Source of the DNA: Mesorhizobium intechi
Lineage (GTDB): Bacteria > Pseudomonadota > Alphaproteobacteria > Rhizobiales > Rhizobiaceae
Direction: 5' to 3'
DNA: 32,188 nucleotides
Assembly: GCF_002879535.1 (NCBI RefSeq)
Contig: NZ_PNOT02000045.1
Span: 1-32,188, forward strand
Part shown: positions 1 to 8,381 of the stretch, piece after piece
Layout of the letters: the number at the start of each line of letters is the position of its first letter
How positions within the stretch are numbered: the first letter of the stretch is position 1
Position numbers and translations under genes: made by a program
The notes under the pieces: generated by a model
Databases searched by the model: none
Told to the model about the DNA's origin: nothing
What the model saw: the letters and a program-made list of their open reading frames with translations, nothing else

Positions 1-2
1 GG

Positions 3-896
3 CTCGAGAGCATGGCCGTGTTCGTCAAGGCGGTCGACCTTGGCTCGTTCGCGGCAGCGGCGGTAGCGCTCGACCTGTCCGGGCCGATGGTGGGCAAGCA
101 TGTCCGCTCTCTCGAAGAGCGGCTCGGCGTACGCCTCATCAACCGCACGACGCGCCGCCAGAGCCTGACCGATTTCGGCCGCGCCTATTATGAACGCTGC
201 CGCATCGTGCTGGCCGAAGCGGAATCCGCCGATGCGCTGGCCGCCGACCAGTTTTCGGAACCGAGAGGCAGACTGCGCGTGACCATGCCGGCGCATTTCG
301 GCCGCCACTGCGTTACCCCCGTGCTGCTGAAGCTGGCGCGGCACTATCCAATGCTCGAACTCGATCTGTCGCTCAGCGACCGCTTCGCCGATCTTGCCGA
401 AGACGGCTTTGACCTTGCCATCCGCACCGGCGATCTGGACGACAAGGCGGGCATCATCGCGCGCCGCGTTGCGCGGCAAGGCATGGTCGTCTGCGCCTCG
501 CCCGCCTACCTCGGACTTCATGGCGAGCCGCGGCGGATCGAAGACCTCGCCGATCATCAGGCGATCGTCTATCGCCGGCTCGGCCAGGTCGTTCAGCCCT
601 GGCTGTTTGCGCGTGAAGGGCAGGCCGCACAGGAGATCATCCCAAGCGGCCGCCTGCGGCTCGACGATCTCGATGCCATCGCCGATGCGGCGGCCGAAGG
701 CATGGGGCTGGCGTGGTTGCCATGGTGGCTGGTCCGTGAGCGCATAGAGGCCGGTGGGCTGGTGGCGTTGTTGCCGGACCGGCCGCACTATCTCTACGAC
801 TGCCATGCGCTCTGGCTGCGGACGCCGCATCTGCCGCTCAAGGTCAGGCTCGTCATCGATGCGCTGGCGGCCGCCCTGCCGAAACTGATGGGCTGA
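3..896 (+). CDS. LysR-family transcriptional regulator (5' end cut by window edge)
   Basis: DNA-binding regulator of the LysR family. The N-terminal winged helix-turn-helix occupies about the first 60 visible residues (GSFAAAAVAL..., then VRSLEERLGVRLINRTTRR). A LysR substrate-binding domain follows, with the usual RLRVTMPAHFG opening near residue 90 and GMGLAWLPWWLV near residue 235. The first ATG is at base 12, but the frame stays open to the window edge and reads Leu-Glu-Ser before it. Family members usually begin a few residues earlier (MDRLE-type), so the real start is probably just outside the window. It lies about 90 bases upstream of, and co-directional with, an acetolactate-synthase-like gene, which is its likely target or operon partner. 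The effector is unknown. Confidence 0.92.
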   Translation, partial: LESMAVFVKAVDLGSFAAAAVALDLSGPMVGKHVRSLEERLGVRLINRTTRRQSLTDFGRAYYERCRIVLAEAESADALAADQFSEPRGRLRVTMPAHFGRHCVTPVLLKLARHYPMLELDLSLSDRFADLAEDGFDLAIRTGDLDDKAGIIARRVARQGMVVCASPAYLGLHGEPRRIEDLADHQAIVYRRLGQVVQPWLFAREGQAAQEIIPSGRLRLDDLDAIADAAAEGMGLAWLPWWLVRERIEAGGLVALLPDRPHYLYDCHALWLRTPHLPLKVRLVIDALAAALPKLMG

Positions 897-985
897 TCGC
901 CATCAGCGCAGGCTTGCGCCCTTTGAGGTACCGCTTTCCAATGCCATATGAAGGCGGAACGTGTGCATTGCAGGAGAGGCGGTTC

Positions 986-2632
986 ATGACCAAAGGTTCG
1001 GATCTGTTCGTGGCGGCCCTCGAGAATGAAGGGGTCGACCGGATTTTCGGCATTCCGGGCGAGGAGAATCTCGACATCGTCGAATCGATCCGCCGCTCGT
1101 CGATCCAGCTGATCCTGACCCGACATGAGCAGGCCGCTGCTTTCATGGCCGCGACCTATGGCAGGCTCACCGGCAAGGCAGGCGTGTGCATCACCACGCT
1201 TGGCCCGGGCGCGCTCAATCTGACGACCGGCGCGGCCTATGCTCTGCTCGGCGCGATGCCGATGATCATGATCACGGGCCAGAAGGGCGTCTTGTCATCG
1301 CGGCAGGCGCGCTTCCAGATCGTCGACATCGTCGCGGCGATGAAGCCGCTGACCAAGCTGTCGCGCCAGATCGTCTCGCCCAAAATGATCCCCTCGCTGG
1401 TGCGCGAGGCCTTCCGCGTTGCCCAGGAAGAGCGGCCCGGCCCGGTGCATCTGGAACTGCCGGAAGACATTGCGGCGGCCGAGTGCGAGCCGGTGGCGCT
1501 GGTGCCGACACACCCGGTCGAACTGCCGCTGGCCAGCGCGGACGCGCTCGATCGCGCCGCCCGCATGATCTTGGAGGCCAAACGTCCGCTGCTGATGTTC
1601 GGCGCGGCGGCGTCGCGGCCGCGCGTGACCCCCGATGTCGCCCAGTTCGTGCTGCGCACGCAGATACCCTATTTCACCACCCAGATGGGCAAGGGCACGG
1701 TGCCCGGCGGCACAGAACTCTATATGGGAACGGCGGCACTGTCGGAGCGCGACTATGTGCACGAAGCCATCGAACAGGCCGATCTGATCATAACCATCGG
1801 CCACGACACGGTGGAGAAACCGCCCTTCATCATGGGCGCCAACGGACCGAAGGTGATCCATGTCGGCTATCACTCAGCCGATGTCGAACAGGTCTATTTC
1901 CCGCAGGCCGAGATCGTCGGCGATCTTGGCCCATCGCTGGCGCTGCTGGCGGACCGCATCGAGGGCAAGATCCCGAACGCGCAGGCCTTGCTGCCGCTCA
2001 GGGAAGGCATTCTGAGCCGCATCGCCGCGCGCGCCACCGAAGACCGCTTCACACCGCAGCGCATCGTGCATGACGTGCGCGCAGTGATGCCGGCGGACGG
2101 AATCCTCGCCCTCGACAACGGCATGTACAAGATCTGGTTCGCGCGCAACTACCGCACGCGCATGGCAAACACGCTGCTGCTCGACAATGCGCTGGCCACG
2201 ATGGGCGCCGGCCTGCCGTCGGCGATGATGGCGTCACTGCTTTATCCCCGGCGCCGTGTCATGGCCATTTGCGGCGATGGGGGATTCATGATGAACAGCC
2301 AGGAACTGGAGACCGCCGTCAGGCTGAAGCTCGACCTTGTCGTCCTGCTGCTGGAGGACCATGCCTATGGCATGATCCGCTGGAAGCAGGCGGTCGACGA
2401 ATTCCCGGATTTCGGCATGACCTTCGGCAATCCCGATTTCGTCAAATACGCCGAGGCCTATGGCGCCAAGGGAACCAGGGTTACGGAGATCGCTGATTTG
2501 CGGCCGGCGCTGGAACGGGCCTTCACCGGCGGCGGCGTGCATCTCGTCGTCGTGCCGGTCGACTATTCCGAAAACACCAGGGTGCTGGTCGACGAATTGC
2601 GCGAGCGGCTGCCGGCGCCGCGGACGCCCTGA
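986..2632 (+). CDS. Thiamine-diphosphate enzyme, acetolactate synthase large-subunit type
   Basis: A 548-residue ThDP-dependent enzyme of the acetolactate synthase/acetohydroxyacid synthase group. These decarboxylate pyruvate and join the product to a second 2-oxo acid. The three domains are visible: the PYR domain with the catalytic glutamate in TRHEQAA (about Glu48), the central Rossmann-like domain (about 190-330), and the PP domain with the metal/ThDP motif GDGG at 430-433 and Glu457-Asp458 at the second ligand position. The start at ATG 986 is preferred because AGGAG lies at 972-976; an in-frame ATG at 914 has no comparable site and adds an unlike N-terminus. No small regulatory subunit gene follows, so it may be a catabolic (AlsS-like) or single-subunit enzyme. 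Other carboligases of this superfamily are possible. Confidence 0.88.
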   Translation: MTKGSDLFVAALENEGVDRIFGIPGEENLDIVESIRRSSIQLILTRHEQAAAFMAATYGRLTGKAGVCITTLGPGALNLTTGAAYALLGAMPMIMITGQKGVLSSRQARFQIVDIVAAMKPLTKLSRQIVSPKMIPSLVREAFRVAQEERPGPVHLELPEDIAAAECEPVALVPTHPVELPLASADALDRAARMILEAKRPLLMFGAAASRPRVTPDVAQFVLRTQIPYFTTQMGKGTVPGGTELYMGTAALSERDYVHEAIEQADLIITIGHDTVEKPPFIMGANGPKVIHVGYHSADVEQVYFPQAEIVGDLGPSLALLADRIEGKIPNAQALLPLREGILSRIAARATEDRFTPQRIVHDVRAVMPADGILALDNGMYKIWFARNYRTRMANTLLLDNALATMGAGLPSAMMASLLYPRRRVMAICGDGGFMMNSQELETAVRLKLDLVVLLLEDHAYGMIRWKQAVDEFPDFGMTFGNPDFVKYAEAYGAKGTRVTEIADLRPALERAFTGGGVHLVVVPVDYSENTRVLVDELRERLPAPRTP

Positions 2633-2659
2633 CGGCAGCGGCAAAGCCGCCGTCAGGGC
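2626..2659. terminator. Hairpin between converging genes
   Basis: An 11-bp perfect inverted repeat GCCCTGACGGC (2626-2636) pairs with GCCGTCAGGGC (2649-2659). The interior can add GGC-AAA-GCC, giving a long GC-rich stem. It overlaps the acetolactate-synthase-like stop codon (2630-2632) and lies between that + strand gene and the - strand binding-protein gene, so it could stop transcription from both sides. There is no clear T tract. A smaller stem, GGTGTA/TACACC, follows at 2665-2682. Confidence 0.6.
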
Positions 2660-2675
2660 CGCTTGGTGTAAGATC

Positions 2676-3845
2676 CTACACCTTGCAGTAAGGCGTGACC
2701 GGCGCGATGGTGCCGAAATCCTTGGCGATCTCGTAGCTGATGCCGTCCGGTGCCGCCTTGCCGACATAGGAATGGCAGAGCGTGTGGTTGTTGGAGGCAT
2801 CGACGCGGATCTTGCCTTGCGGCGCGTCGAACTCGATGGTGGGCAATGCCTTGAGCACGTCGTCGTCCCTGAGCGACCCGGCCTTCTCGGCGGCCAGAGC
2901 GTAGAGATGCAGGCCGTTATAGCCGGCCTCGCCGATGCCGTTGACCATCTTCTCCTTGCCGAATTTTTCGCGGAAGCTCGCGATGAACTTCTTGTTGACC
3001 GGATTGTCGAGCGCCATCCAGTAGGGCTGCGGCGCATACGTGCCGGCGGCGACGCCGGGCGGCAGTGCGTCCTTGTTGAAAACTTCGTCGAGCGGCGCGA
3101 TCAGCGGCTGCTTGATGTCGAAAGAACGATACTGCTTGAGCTGCGTGACGGCATCGTTGCCGACCACCATCGACCAGACGACATCGGGCTTCAGCGACTT
3201 GATTTTCTGGAAAGCCGGGCCGAAATCCGTGGTGCCGAATGGATAGTAGTCGGCGCCGATGATCTTGCCGCCGGTCTTCTCGTAAGCTGCCGTGATCGCC
3301 TCCGTCATCTTCTGCGGCCAGGCATAGTCGGAAGCCATGATGTAGATCGTCTTGCCGAGATTCTCCGCCACCCATGGCATCATCGGGTCGACCTGCTGCA
3401 TCGGGATCGGCCCGGTCGCGACGAAGTAGCGGTTGCATTCGCCGCCCTCGAAATTGGTCGGGTAGAAGAACAGTTTCTTGGCCTTCGAGGTCACCGACAG
3501 CGTCGCGCTGCGCTCGGGCGAAATGATCGTGCCCATGATCACGTCGACCTTGTCTTCGTTGATGAGCTTGCGCGCCTTGTCGATCGAACCCTTGGTCGTG
3601 GTCTGGTTGTCCTCGATGAAGAGTTCGACCTGGCGGCCGCCAATGCCGTTGGCGGCATTGAGCTCGGCGGCGGCGAGCTTGTAGCAATTGAGCAGCGTCT
3701 CGCCGAGGATCGCCTGCAGCCCGGTGATCGGGATTGACAGGCCGACCTTGACGGTATCGGCGGCGCGCAGGATCGACGGCGCGCCGACCATGGCGAAGGC
3801 GGCGGCCGCGCCGCCGGATTTCAGGATCGTTCTTCTGCTTATCAT
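2676..3845 (-). CDS. ABC importer substrate-binding protein, urea/short-amide (UrtA/AmiC) type, Tat signal
   Basis: A 389-residue periplasmic binding protein of the Peripla_BP_6/AmiC-like family. The N-terminus carries a twin-arginine-type signal (SRRTILK, then a small hydrophobic run ending near ILRAA at about residue 29), so export of the folded protein by Tat is likely. The mature part starts VKVGLSIPITG. The stretch YPTNFEGGECNR, followed by a QQVDPMMPWV segment, resembles UrtA-type urea and AmiC-type amide receptors more than LivK. It is the last gene of the operon, 80 bases after the second ATPase gene, with its own good ribosome site (GGAAGGGAA), which would allow high expression. The ligand is probably a small amide or acylated amine; this is inference from family and from the amidohydrolase in the operon. 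Confidence 0.87.
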   Translation of the reverse strand: MISRRTILKSGGAAAAFAMVGAPSILRAADTVKVGLSIPITGLQAILGETLLNCYKLAAAELNAANGIGGRQVELFIEDNQTTTKGSIDKARKLINEDKVDVIMGTIISPERSATLSVTSKAKKLFFYPTNFEGGECNRYFVATGPIPMQQVDPMMPWVAENLGKTIYIMASDYAWPQKMTEAITAAYEKTGGKIIGADYYPFGTTDFGPAFQKIKSLKPDVVWSMVVGNDAVTQLKQYRSFDIKQPLIAPLDEVFNKDALPPGVAAGTYAPQPYWMALDNPVNKKFIASFREKFGKEKMVNGIGEAGYNGLHLYALAAEKAGSLRDDDVLKALPTIEFDAPQGKIRVDASNNHTLCHSYVGKAAPDGISYEIAKDFGTIAPVTPYCKV

Positions 3846-3925
3846 TGTTATGTTCCCTTCCAGTCCGGGCGCGCCCCATGCACGCCTTACAAAGTCAGCA
3901 GGTCCAGGCGCGCTTCAGGTGCTCC

Positions 3926-4627
3926 TCATAGGGCCAACAGGTCCTTCAGCAGGCTCTCGTCGGCGAACGCCTCCGGCGTGCCCTCGTGCACGATCCTGCC
4001 CTTTTCCATCACCAGGCAGCGGTCCGCCGCCTTGAGAACGAGATCGAGATTCTGCTCGACCAGGACGATCGCGATGCCGCGTTCGCGGGCGATGCGCGGC
4101 ACCAACTCGGCGATCGACTGCACGATGTTCGGCTGGATGCCTTCCGAGGGTTCGTCGAGCAGTAGCGCCGACGGCAGGCCGCACAGCGCGCGGCCGATCG
4201 CCAGCATCTGCTGCTGGCCGCCCGACAGCGTGCCGGCGATTTGCGCCTCGCGTTCGCGCAGGATCGGAAAATAGCCGAAGATGTCGTCAGGAATGCCGCC
4301 GTCGCCACGGTCCGTGGCTGCGCGCGTGCCGACCTCCAAATTCTGCCGCACGGTCAGCTGGTTGAAGATGCCGCGGCCCTGCGGCACATGCGCTATGCCC
4401 GCCCGGGCCCGGCGGAAGGCCGCGGCGTTGGTAAGGTCCTGATCGCCGAGAACCACGGCGCCGCCGCTCGCCTTCAGGCCGCCGGCGATGACGCGTAGCA
4501 GCGTCGTCTTGCCGGCGCCATTGCGGCCAAGCAGGCCGACGACTTCACCCGGTGCCACGCTGAGATCGATGCCGTTCAGCACAGGGAGCAGGCCGTAGCC
4601 GGCCGAGACCGCGAGTGTCCGCAGCAT
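3926..4627 (-). CDS. ABC importer ATPase, UrtE/LivF-like
   Basis: A 233-residue ATP-binding subunit that powers the adjacent importer. Visible motifs are Walker A (GRNGAGKTT, near residue 34), the Q-loop (HVPQGRGIF), the signature LSGGQQQ near residue 135 and Walker B LLLDEPSEGIQPN, whose GIQPN extension is typical of UrtE/LivF ATPases. The ATG at 4627 follows the stop of the upstream ATPase (4630) by only 2 bases, so they are translationally linked. The frame is open further upstream, but that part overlaps the neighbouring gene and does not match the family. It should pair with the next gene to form the cytoplasmic ATPase dimer. Confidence 0.9.
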   Translation of the reverse strand: MLRTLAVSAGYGLLPVLNGIDLSVAPGEVVGLLGRNGAGKTTLLRVIAGGLKASGGAVVLGDQDLTNAAAFRRARAGIAHVPQGRGIFNQLTVRQNLEVGTRAATDRGDGGIPDDIFGYFPILREREAQIAGTLSGGQQQMLAIGRALCGLPSALLLDEPSEGIQPNIVQSIAELVPRIARERGIAIVLVEQNLDLVLKAADRCLVMEKGRIVHEGTPEAFADESLLKDLLAL

Positions 4628-4629
4628 GG

Positions 4630-5334
4630 TCAGCGCCTCCCCAGATAGACGTCGCGGACCATTTCGTCGGTCTCGATGTCGTGGAAAGGACCACTGCGCA
4701 GCCGGCGTCCCTGATGCAGCACCAGCGTCTCGCAGTTCAGCGCCCGCACGAAGCGGATGTCGTGCTCGACCGCGACGATCGAGAACTCGCCCTTGAGCCG
4801 CAGCAGCATCTCGGCGGTCGCCAGCGTTTCCTGCGGCGTCATGCCGGCGGTAGGCTCGTCGAGTAGCAGCAGCCTCGGCTCGATTGCCAATGCCATGCCG
4901 ATCTCCAGCCATTGCTTCTGACCGTGCGCCAGTTGGCCCGCCAGCGTGGTTGCGCGGCTGTCAAGCGCGACGAGTTCCAGCAGTTCGCCGACCGGACGCA
5001 GCGGGGACGACGCTCCCCACCGTGCGACCTTGAGATTGTCCTCGACCGAGAGGCTCGGAAAGACGGACGGGATCTGGAATTTGCGGGCGATGCCGAGCCG
5101 GGCGATGCGATGCAGCGGCAGGCCGGCAATGTCATGGCCGAGGAAGCGCACGCTGCCGCTGGTCGGACGCAGCGTGCCGGTCAGCACGTTGAGAAAGGTG
5201 CTCTTGCCAGCGCCGTTCGGCCCGATGATGCAGCAGAGCTCCTTGTCGCGCACCGTCAGGTTCAGCCCTTCCAGCGCCTGCAGACCGCCAAAGCGGATGC
5301 CGACATTTTCAGCCTGGAGCAGCACGTCGCTCAT
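4630..5334 (-). CDS. ABC importer ATPase, UrtD/LivG-like
   Basis: A 234-residue ATP-binding subunit. Walker A is GPNGAGKST (about residues 38-46), Walker B is LLLLDEPTAGMT, and the signature region reads LAHGQKQWLEIGMAL in place of the common LSGGQ. The HGQKQWLEIGM variant is characteristic of UrtD-type urea-transporter ATPases. The start codon overlaps the stop of the upstream permease as ATGA (5331-5334). With the UrtE-like partner and an UrtA/AmiC-like receptor it supports a urea- or amide-type importer, although no urease genes are visible in the window. Confidence 0.9.
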   Translation of the reverse strand: MSDVLLQAENVGIRFGGLQALEGLNLTVRDKELCCIIGPNGAGKSTFLNVLTGTLRPTSGSVRFLGHDIAGLPLHRIARLGIARKFQIPSVFPSLSVEDNLKVARWGASSPLRPVGELLELVALDSRATTLAGQLAHGQKQWLEIGMALAIEPRLLLLDEPTAGMTPQETLATAEMLLRLKGEFSIVAVEHDIRFVRALNCETLVLHQGRRLRSGPFHDIETDEMVRDVYLGRR

Positions 5335-6317
5335 TGCGCCTGCCTCCGGCCCTTGAACAGGCCCTTAAGCCGCGCATAGATCGACAGAATGCCGTCCGGC
5401 AGCACGAAGACGATGATGACGAAGACGCAGCCGAGCAGCAGCGGCCACAGGCTCGGATTGAAGCTGCTGATGGTCTGCTGCGCGCGCTGGATGGCGATGG
5501 CGCCCAGCACCGGACCAAGCAATGTGCCACGCCCGCCGACCGCCACCCAGACGATGACTTCCGTCGACAGAAGCAGCCCGGAAAGGTCGGGCGCCACCAG
5601 TCCGGCCATGCAGACGTAGAGCGCGCCGGCGAGGCCGGCGATCGCGGCGGACAGGACGAAGGTCACGAGCAGTCGCAGCGGCGCATTGTGGCCAAGGGCG
5701 GCCGCCCGGACTTCATTGTCCTGGATGGCGGTGAGCACAGTGCCCCAGCGGCCACGGCTGATCGACCACAGCGCCAGCACGACCACCGCGACGATGGACG
5801 CGACGAATATGTAGCTTGGCAGATCCTGGCTGAGATCGACATGTATCCCGCCAACATCGAACGCGATCGGCGGGATGCCGATCAGCCCGCTGTCGCCGCC
5901 GGTGACCGAGCTCCAGGAGACCGCGGCCTGCTGGCAGATGACGCCCATGGCGAGCGTCACGATGGTGAAATAGCTGCCACGGATGCCGCCGAAGAACAGG
6001 AAGTAGCCGATGATGGCGGCGACGAGGGCAGCGCCGGCTACCGCGCCCACTATGCCTAGGAGGCTGCCAAATGGGATGGCGTCGTTGAGCGTGATGAGCG
6101 CCATGATGTAGCCGCCAATACCGAAGAAGGCGGCGTGGCCGAAGCACAGGATTCCGGTTCGGCCCCAGAAGAAGTCGAGGCTCGCCGCGAACATGCCGAA
6201 GATCAGCGCGTCGCGGATCACCGTCAGCTGGTAGCCGTCGGCGAAGAGCGGATACACGACGGCGAGTGCCGCGCAGGCGGCGAAGATCAGCAGCCAGTTG
6301 CGGTCGCGGGCGATCAT
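5331..6317 (-). CDS. ABC importer permease, LivM/UrtC-like
   Basis: A 328-residue integral membrane permease of the HAAT (branched-chain amino acid/urea) family, with about nine to ten hydrophobic segments across its length. Family landmarks are FFWGRTGILCFGHAAFFGIGG near residue 50, the cytoplasmic EAA-like loop region around AIQDNEVRAAALGHN (about residue 200), and GRGTLLGPVLGA near 270. It forms the translocation pore with the LivH-like partner. The ATG at 6317 overlaps the stop of that partner as ATGA (6314-6317), and its own stop overlaps the next ATPase start in the same way. Confidence 0.9.
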   Translation of the reverse strand: MIARDRNWLLIFAACAALAVVYPLFADGYQLTVIRDALIFGMFAASLDFFWGRTGILCFGHAAFFGIGGYIMALITLNDAIPFGSLLGIVGAVAGAALVAAIIGYFLFFGGIRGSYFTIVTLAMGVICQQAAVSWSSVTGGDSGLIGIPPIAFDVGGIHVDLSQDLPSYIFVASIVAVVVLALWSISRGRWGTVLTAIQDNEVRAAALGHNAPLRLLVTFVLSAAIAGLAGALYVCMAGLVAPDLSGLLLSTEVIVWVAVGGRGTLLGPVLGAIAIQRAQQTISSFNPSLWPLLLGCVFVIIVFVLPDGILSIYARLKGLFKGRRQAQ

Positions 6318-7171
6318 CGCGACGCTCCGTTGAACAAGCCGTTGGGCCGCAGCCGAACGGCGACGATGGCCGCCAGCAGTACGATCGCCTGCGCCAAAGA
6401 GGGCGAGATCTGGTAGTTGAGCACGCTGGTCAGCCCGCCGACGAAGACACTTCCGGCGACGAGACCGCCGATCGAGCCGACGCCGCCGACGATGACGACG
6501 AAGAAGGCGTTGGCGAGGTAGTTTACCCCCATCTGCGGCAGCACGATCGCCAGCGGCGCGACCAGGCCGCCGGCAAGCCCGGCGATGGCGGCGCCGAAGG
6601 TGAAGGCGATGGCGTAGGTACGCCGCGTGTTGATGCCGACGCCTTCGGCCATTTCGCGGTTCTGGATGACGGTGCGGATATCGAGCCCGAAGGAGGTCCG
6701 GCTGATCAGCAGCACGACACCGACCAAGGTGAGCATGGCTATGGCGATCAGGATCAGCCGGTAGGCCGGATAGACTGTGAAGAACAGATCGAACGTGCCC
6801 TCTATCGGCGGCGTCACCGGTTTGGCGCCGAGGCCAAAGCTCAGTTCCAGCCCCTGCTGCAGGATCAAGCTGACGCCCCAGGTGGCAAGCACGGTCGAGA
6901 CGGGCCGCGAATAGAGATGGCGGATGATGGCGAATTCCAGGATGCAGCCGACCACCGCGCCGGCGATCGGGGCGGCGGTCAGACCCAGCCAGAAGGAGCC
7001 ACCGACACTCTGGACGAAATAGACCGCGAAGGCGCCGACGGTGACGAACTCGCCATGCGCCAGATTGGTCACGTTCATCAGGCCGAAGCTGATCGCCAGC
7101 CCAAGCCCGACCAGCATCAGGATGCTGATCAGCGTCAGCGCGTTGAGGAGCGTGGTGACGACAAAATCCAT
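6314..7171 (-). CDS. ABC importer permease, LivH/UrtB-like
   Basis: A 285-residue membrane permease of the HAAT family. Signatures include GLGLAISFGLMNVTNLAHGEF near the N-terminus and GGVGSIGGLVAGS near residue 245, with a terminal RPNGLF. I chose the ATG at 7171, four bases after the stop of the upstream amidohydrolase gene (7176-7178). A GTG at 7186 in the same frame would overlap that gene by 11 bases, but it lacks a visible ribosome site. Either way the two genes are translationally coupled, which ties the amidohydrolase to this importer. Confidence 0.89.
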   Translation of the reverse strand: MDFVVTTLLNALTLISILMLVGLGLAISFGLMNVTNLAHGEFVTVGAFAVYFVQSVGGSFWLGLTAAPIAGAVVGCILEFAIIRHLYSRPVSTVLATWGVSLILQQGLELSFGLGAKPVTPPIEGTFDLFFTVYPAYRLILIAIAMLTLVGVVLLISRTSFGLDIRTVIQNREMAEGVGINTRRTYAIAFTFGAAIAGLAGGLVAPLAIVLPQMGVNYLANAFFVVIVGGVGSIGGLVAGSVFVGGLTSVLNYQISPSLAQAIVLLAAIVAVRLRPNGLFNGASR

Positions 7172-7175
7172 CGCT

Positions 7176-8297
7176 TCAGGCAGCACTTGCGAGGCGTTGG
7201 CGCAGGTCGGCGAGCAGGCCTTCGGCAGCGTCGATGACGGCCGCCTGATGCGGCTGCAAATCCTGCCCGGCCCATTCGTCGATATGGTCCGACAGCGGAT
7301 CGATCACTTCGGTGCGGTGATTGGCAAGCGTCTCGATGACGGCATGGCCGCAGAACGGCACGTAGCCCTCGGAATAGCCGCCTTCATGGGTCATCATCAG
7401 CCGGCCCTTCGACGTCTCGGCGGCCAGCGCCACCATGCGCGCGGCAAGGCGGCGGAAGCATTCGCTGTTGAGCATCATGCGGCCGAGCGGATCGAAGCCC
7501 GACGCATCGAAGCCGGAAGCGACAATGACGAGATCCGGTTTGTAGGCGCGCAGTGCGGGGGCAACAATGCGGTCGAAGGTCGCTTCATAGGCGCCGGTGC
7601 CGCTGCCGGCCGGCAGCGGGATGTTGATATTATAGCCCTCGCCTTCGCCCTTGCCATTGTCGGCCAGGGCACCGCGCCCGGTCGGATAGAGATTGTCCTG
7701 GTGCAGGGAAATGGTCAGCACCGACGGATCGGAATAAAACACCGTCTCGGTGCCGTTGCCGTGATGCACGTCCCAGTCGACTATCGCCGCGCGGCCGAGC
7801 AGGCCTTCATGCTGCAGCCGGCGCACGGCAACGCCGATGTTGGAGAACAGGCAGTTGCCCATCGCCTGGTCGGGCTCGGCATGGTGCCCCGGAGGCCGCG
7901 CCAGCGCGTAGGCGTTGTCGACACGGCCGGTCAGCACCGCGCGCATCGCGGCATAGGTCGTGCCGACGGAGAGCAGGGCGATGTCGAAACTGTTGAGGCC
8001 GATCGGCGCCTGCGGGCCGGCGAAGCCCGAACCGCGTTCGCTGAGCACCCTGATGTCGTCGACATGGCGCTGCGTGTGGACGCGCAGCAGGTCCTCGACT
8101 GTCACCGGCTCGGCAAGGATCGGCACCAGATGGCGCGCCAGGCCGCTGACCTGGATGAGGTTGTTCAGCCGGCGCTTCGACCCCGGCGATTCCAGATGCC
8201 GGCCGGGTTCCACGAAACGGCCTGGAGGCATCATGTCGGCGCTTGGACCGGTGTCATGCCACATCAGCTGTTCGTGAAAAACGTAACCTGTCGCCAT
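7176..8297 (-). CDS. Class II histone-deacetylase-like amidohydrolase (HDAH type)
   Basis: A 373-residue zinc amidohydrolase of the arginase/deacetylase fold, clearly of the bacterial HDAC-like class II group typified by Bordetella/Alcaligenes HDAH. The full catalytic set is present: the histidine pair in RPPGHHAEPD (His138/His139), zinc ligands in DWDVHHGNGTE (Asp176, His178) and GFDASGFDP (Asp264), and the transition-state tyrosine in EGGYSEGY (about Tyr308). Length matches HDAH (about 370). With no histones to act on, likely substrates are acylated amines, polyamines or other N-acyl/amide compounds. It starts the transporter segment of the operon, with AGAGGA about nine bases before the ATG. 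The enzymatic class is firm; the substrate is unknown. Confidence 0.92.
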   Translation of the reverse strand: MATGYVFHEQLMWHDTGPSADMMPPGRFVEPGRHLESPGSKRRLNNLIQVSGLARHLVPILAEPVTVEDLLRVHTQRHVDDIRVLSERGSGFAGPQAPIGLNSFDIALLSVGTTYAAMRAVLTGRVDNAYALARPPGHHAEPDQAMGNCLFSNIGVAVRRLQHEGLLGRAAIVDWDVHHGNGTETVFYSDPSVLTISLHQDNLYPTGRGALADNGKGEGEGYNINIPLPAGSGTGAYEATFDRIVAPALRAYKPDLVIVASGFDASGFDPLGRMMLNSECFRRLAARMVALAAETSKGRLMMTHEGGYSEGYVPFCGHAVIETLANHRTEVIDPLSDHIDEWAGQDLQPHQAAVIDAAEGLLADLRQRLASAA

Positions 8298-8381
8298 AAG
8301 CAGCGTCCTCTACAATCCGAAGGAGGCTAGCAGGCTAACAATGCCATGGCCCGACCCGAAAGAAGGGGCTGTGCCAGATGT

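Noticed and set aside
2460..3737. 425-codon open frame on the + strand
   Set aside because: Overlaps the acetolactate-synthase-like gene in another frame and is antisense to the receptor gene. It also reads through the intergenic hairpin.
3926..8297. True urea transporter (UrtABCDE) assignment
   Set aside because: Subunits resemble Urt proteins, but there is no urease cluster and the operon carries a deacylase and a MalT-type regulator, so urea as ligand is not supported.
7041..8330. 429-codon open frame on the + strand
   Set aside because: Antisense to the HDAC-like gene; the translation is rich in Arg, Gly, Gln and His without any domain pattern.
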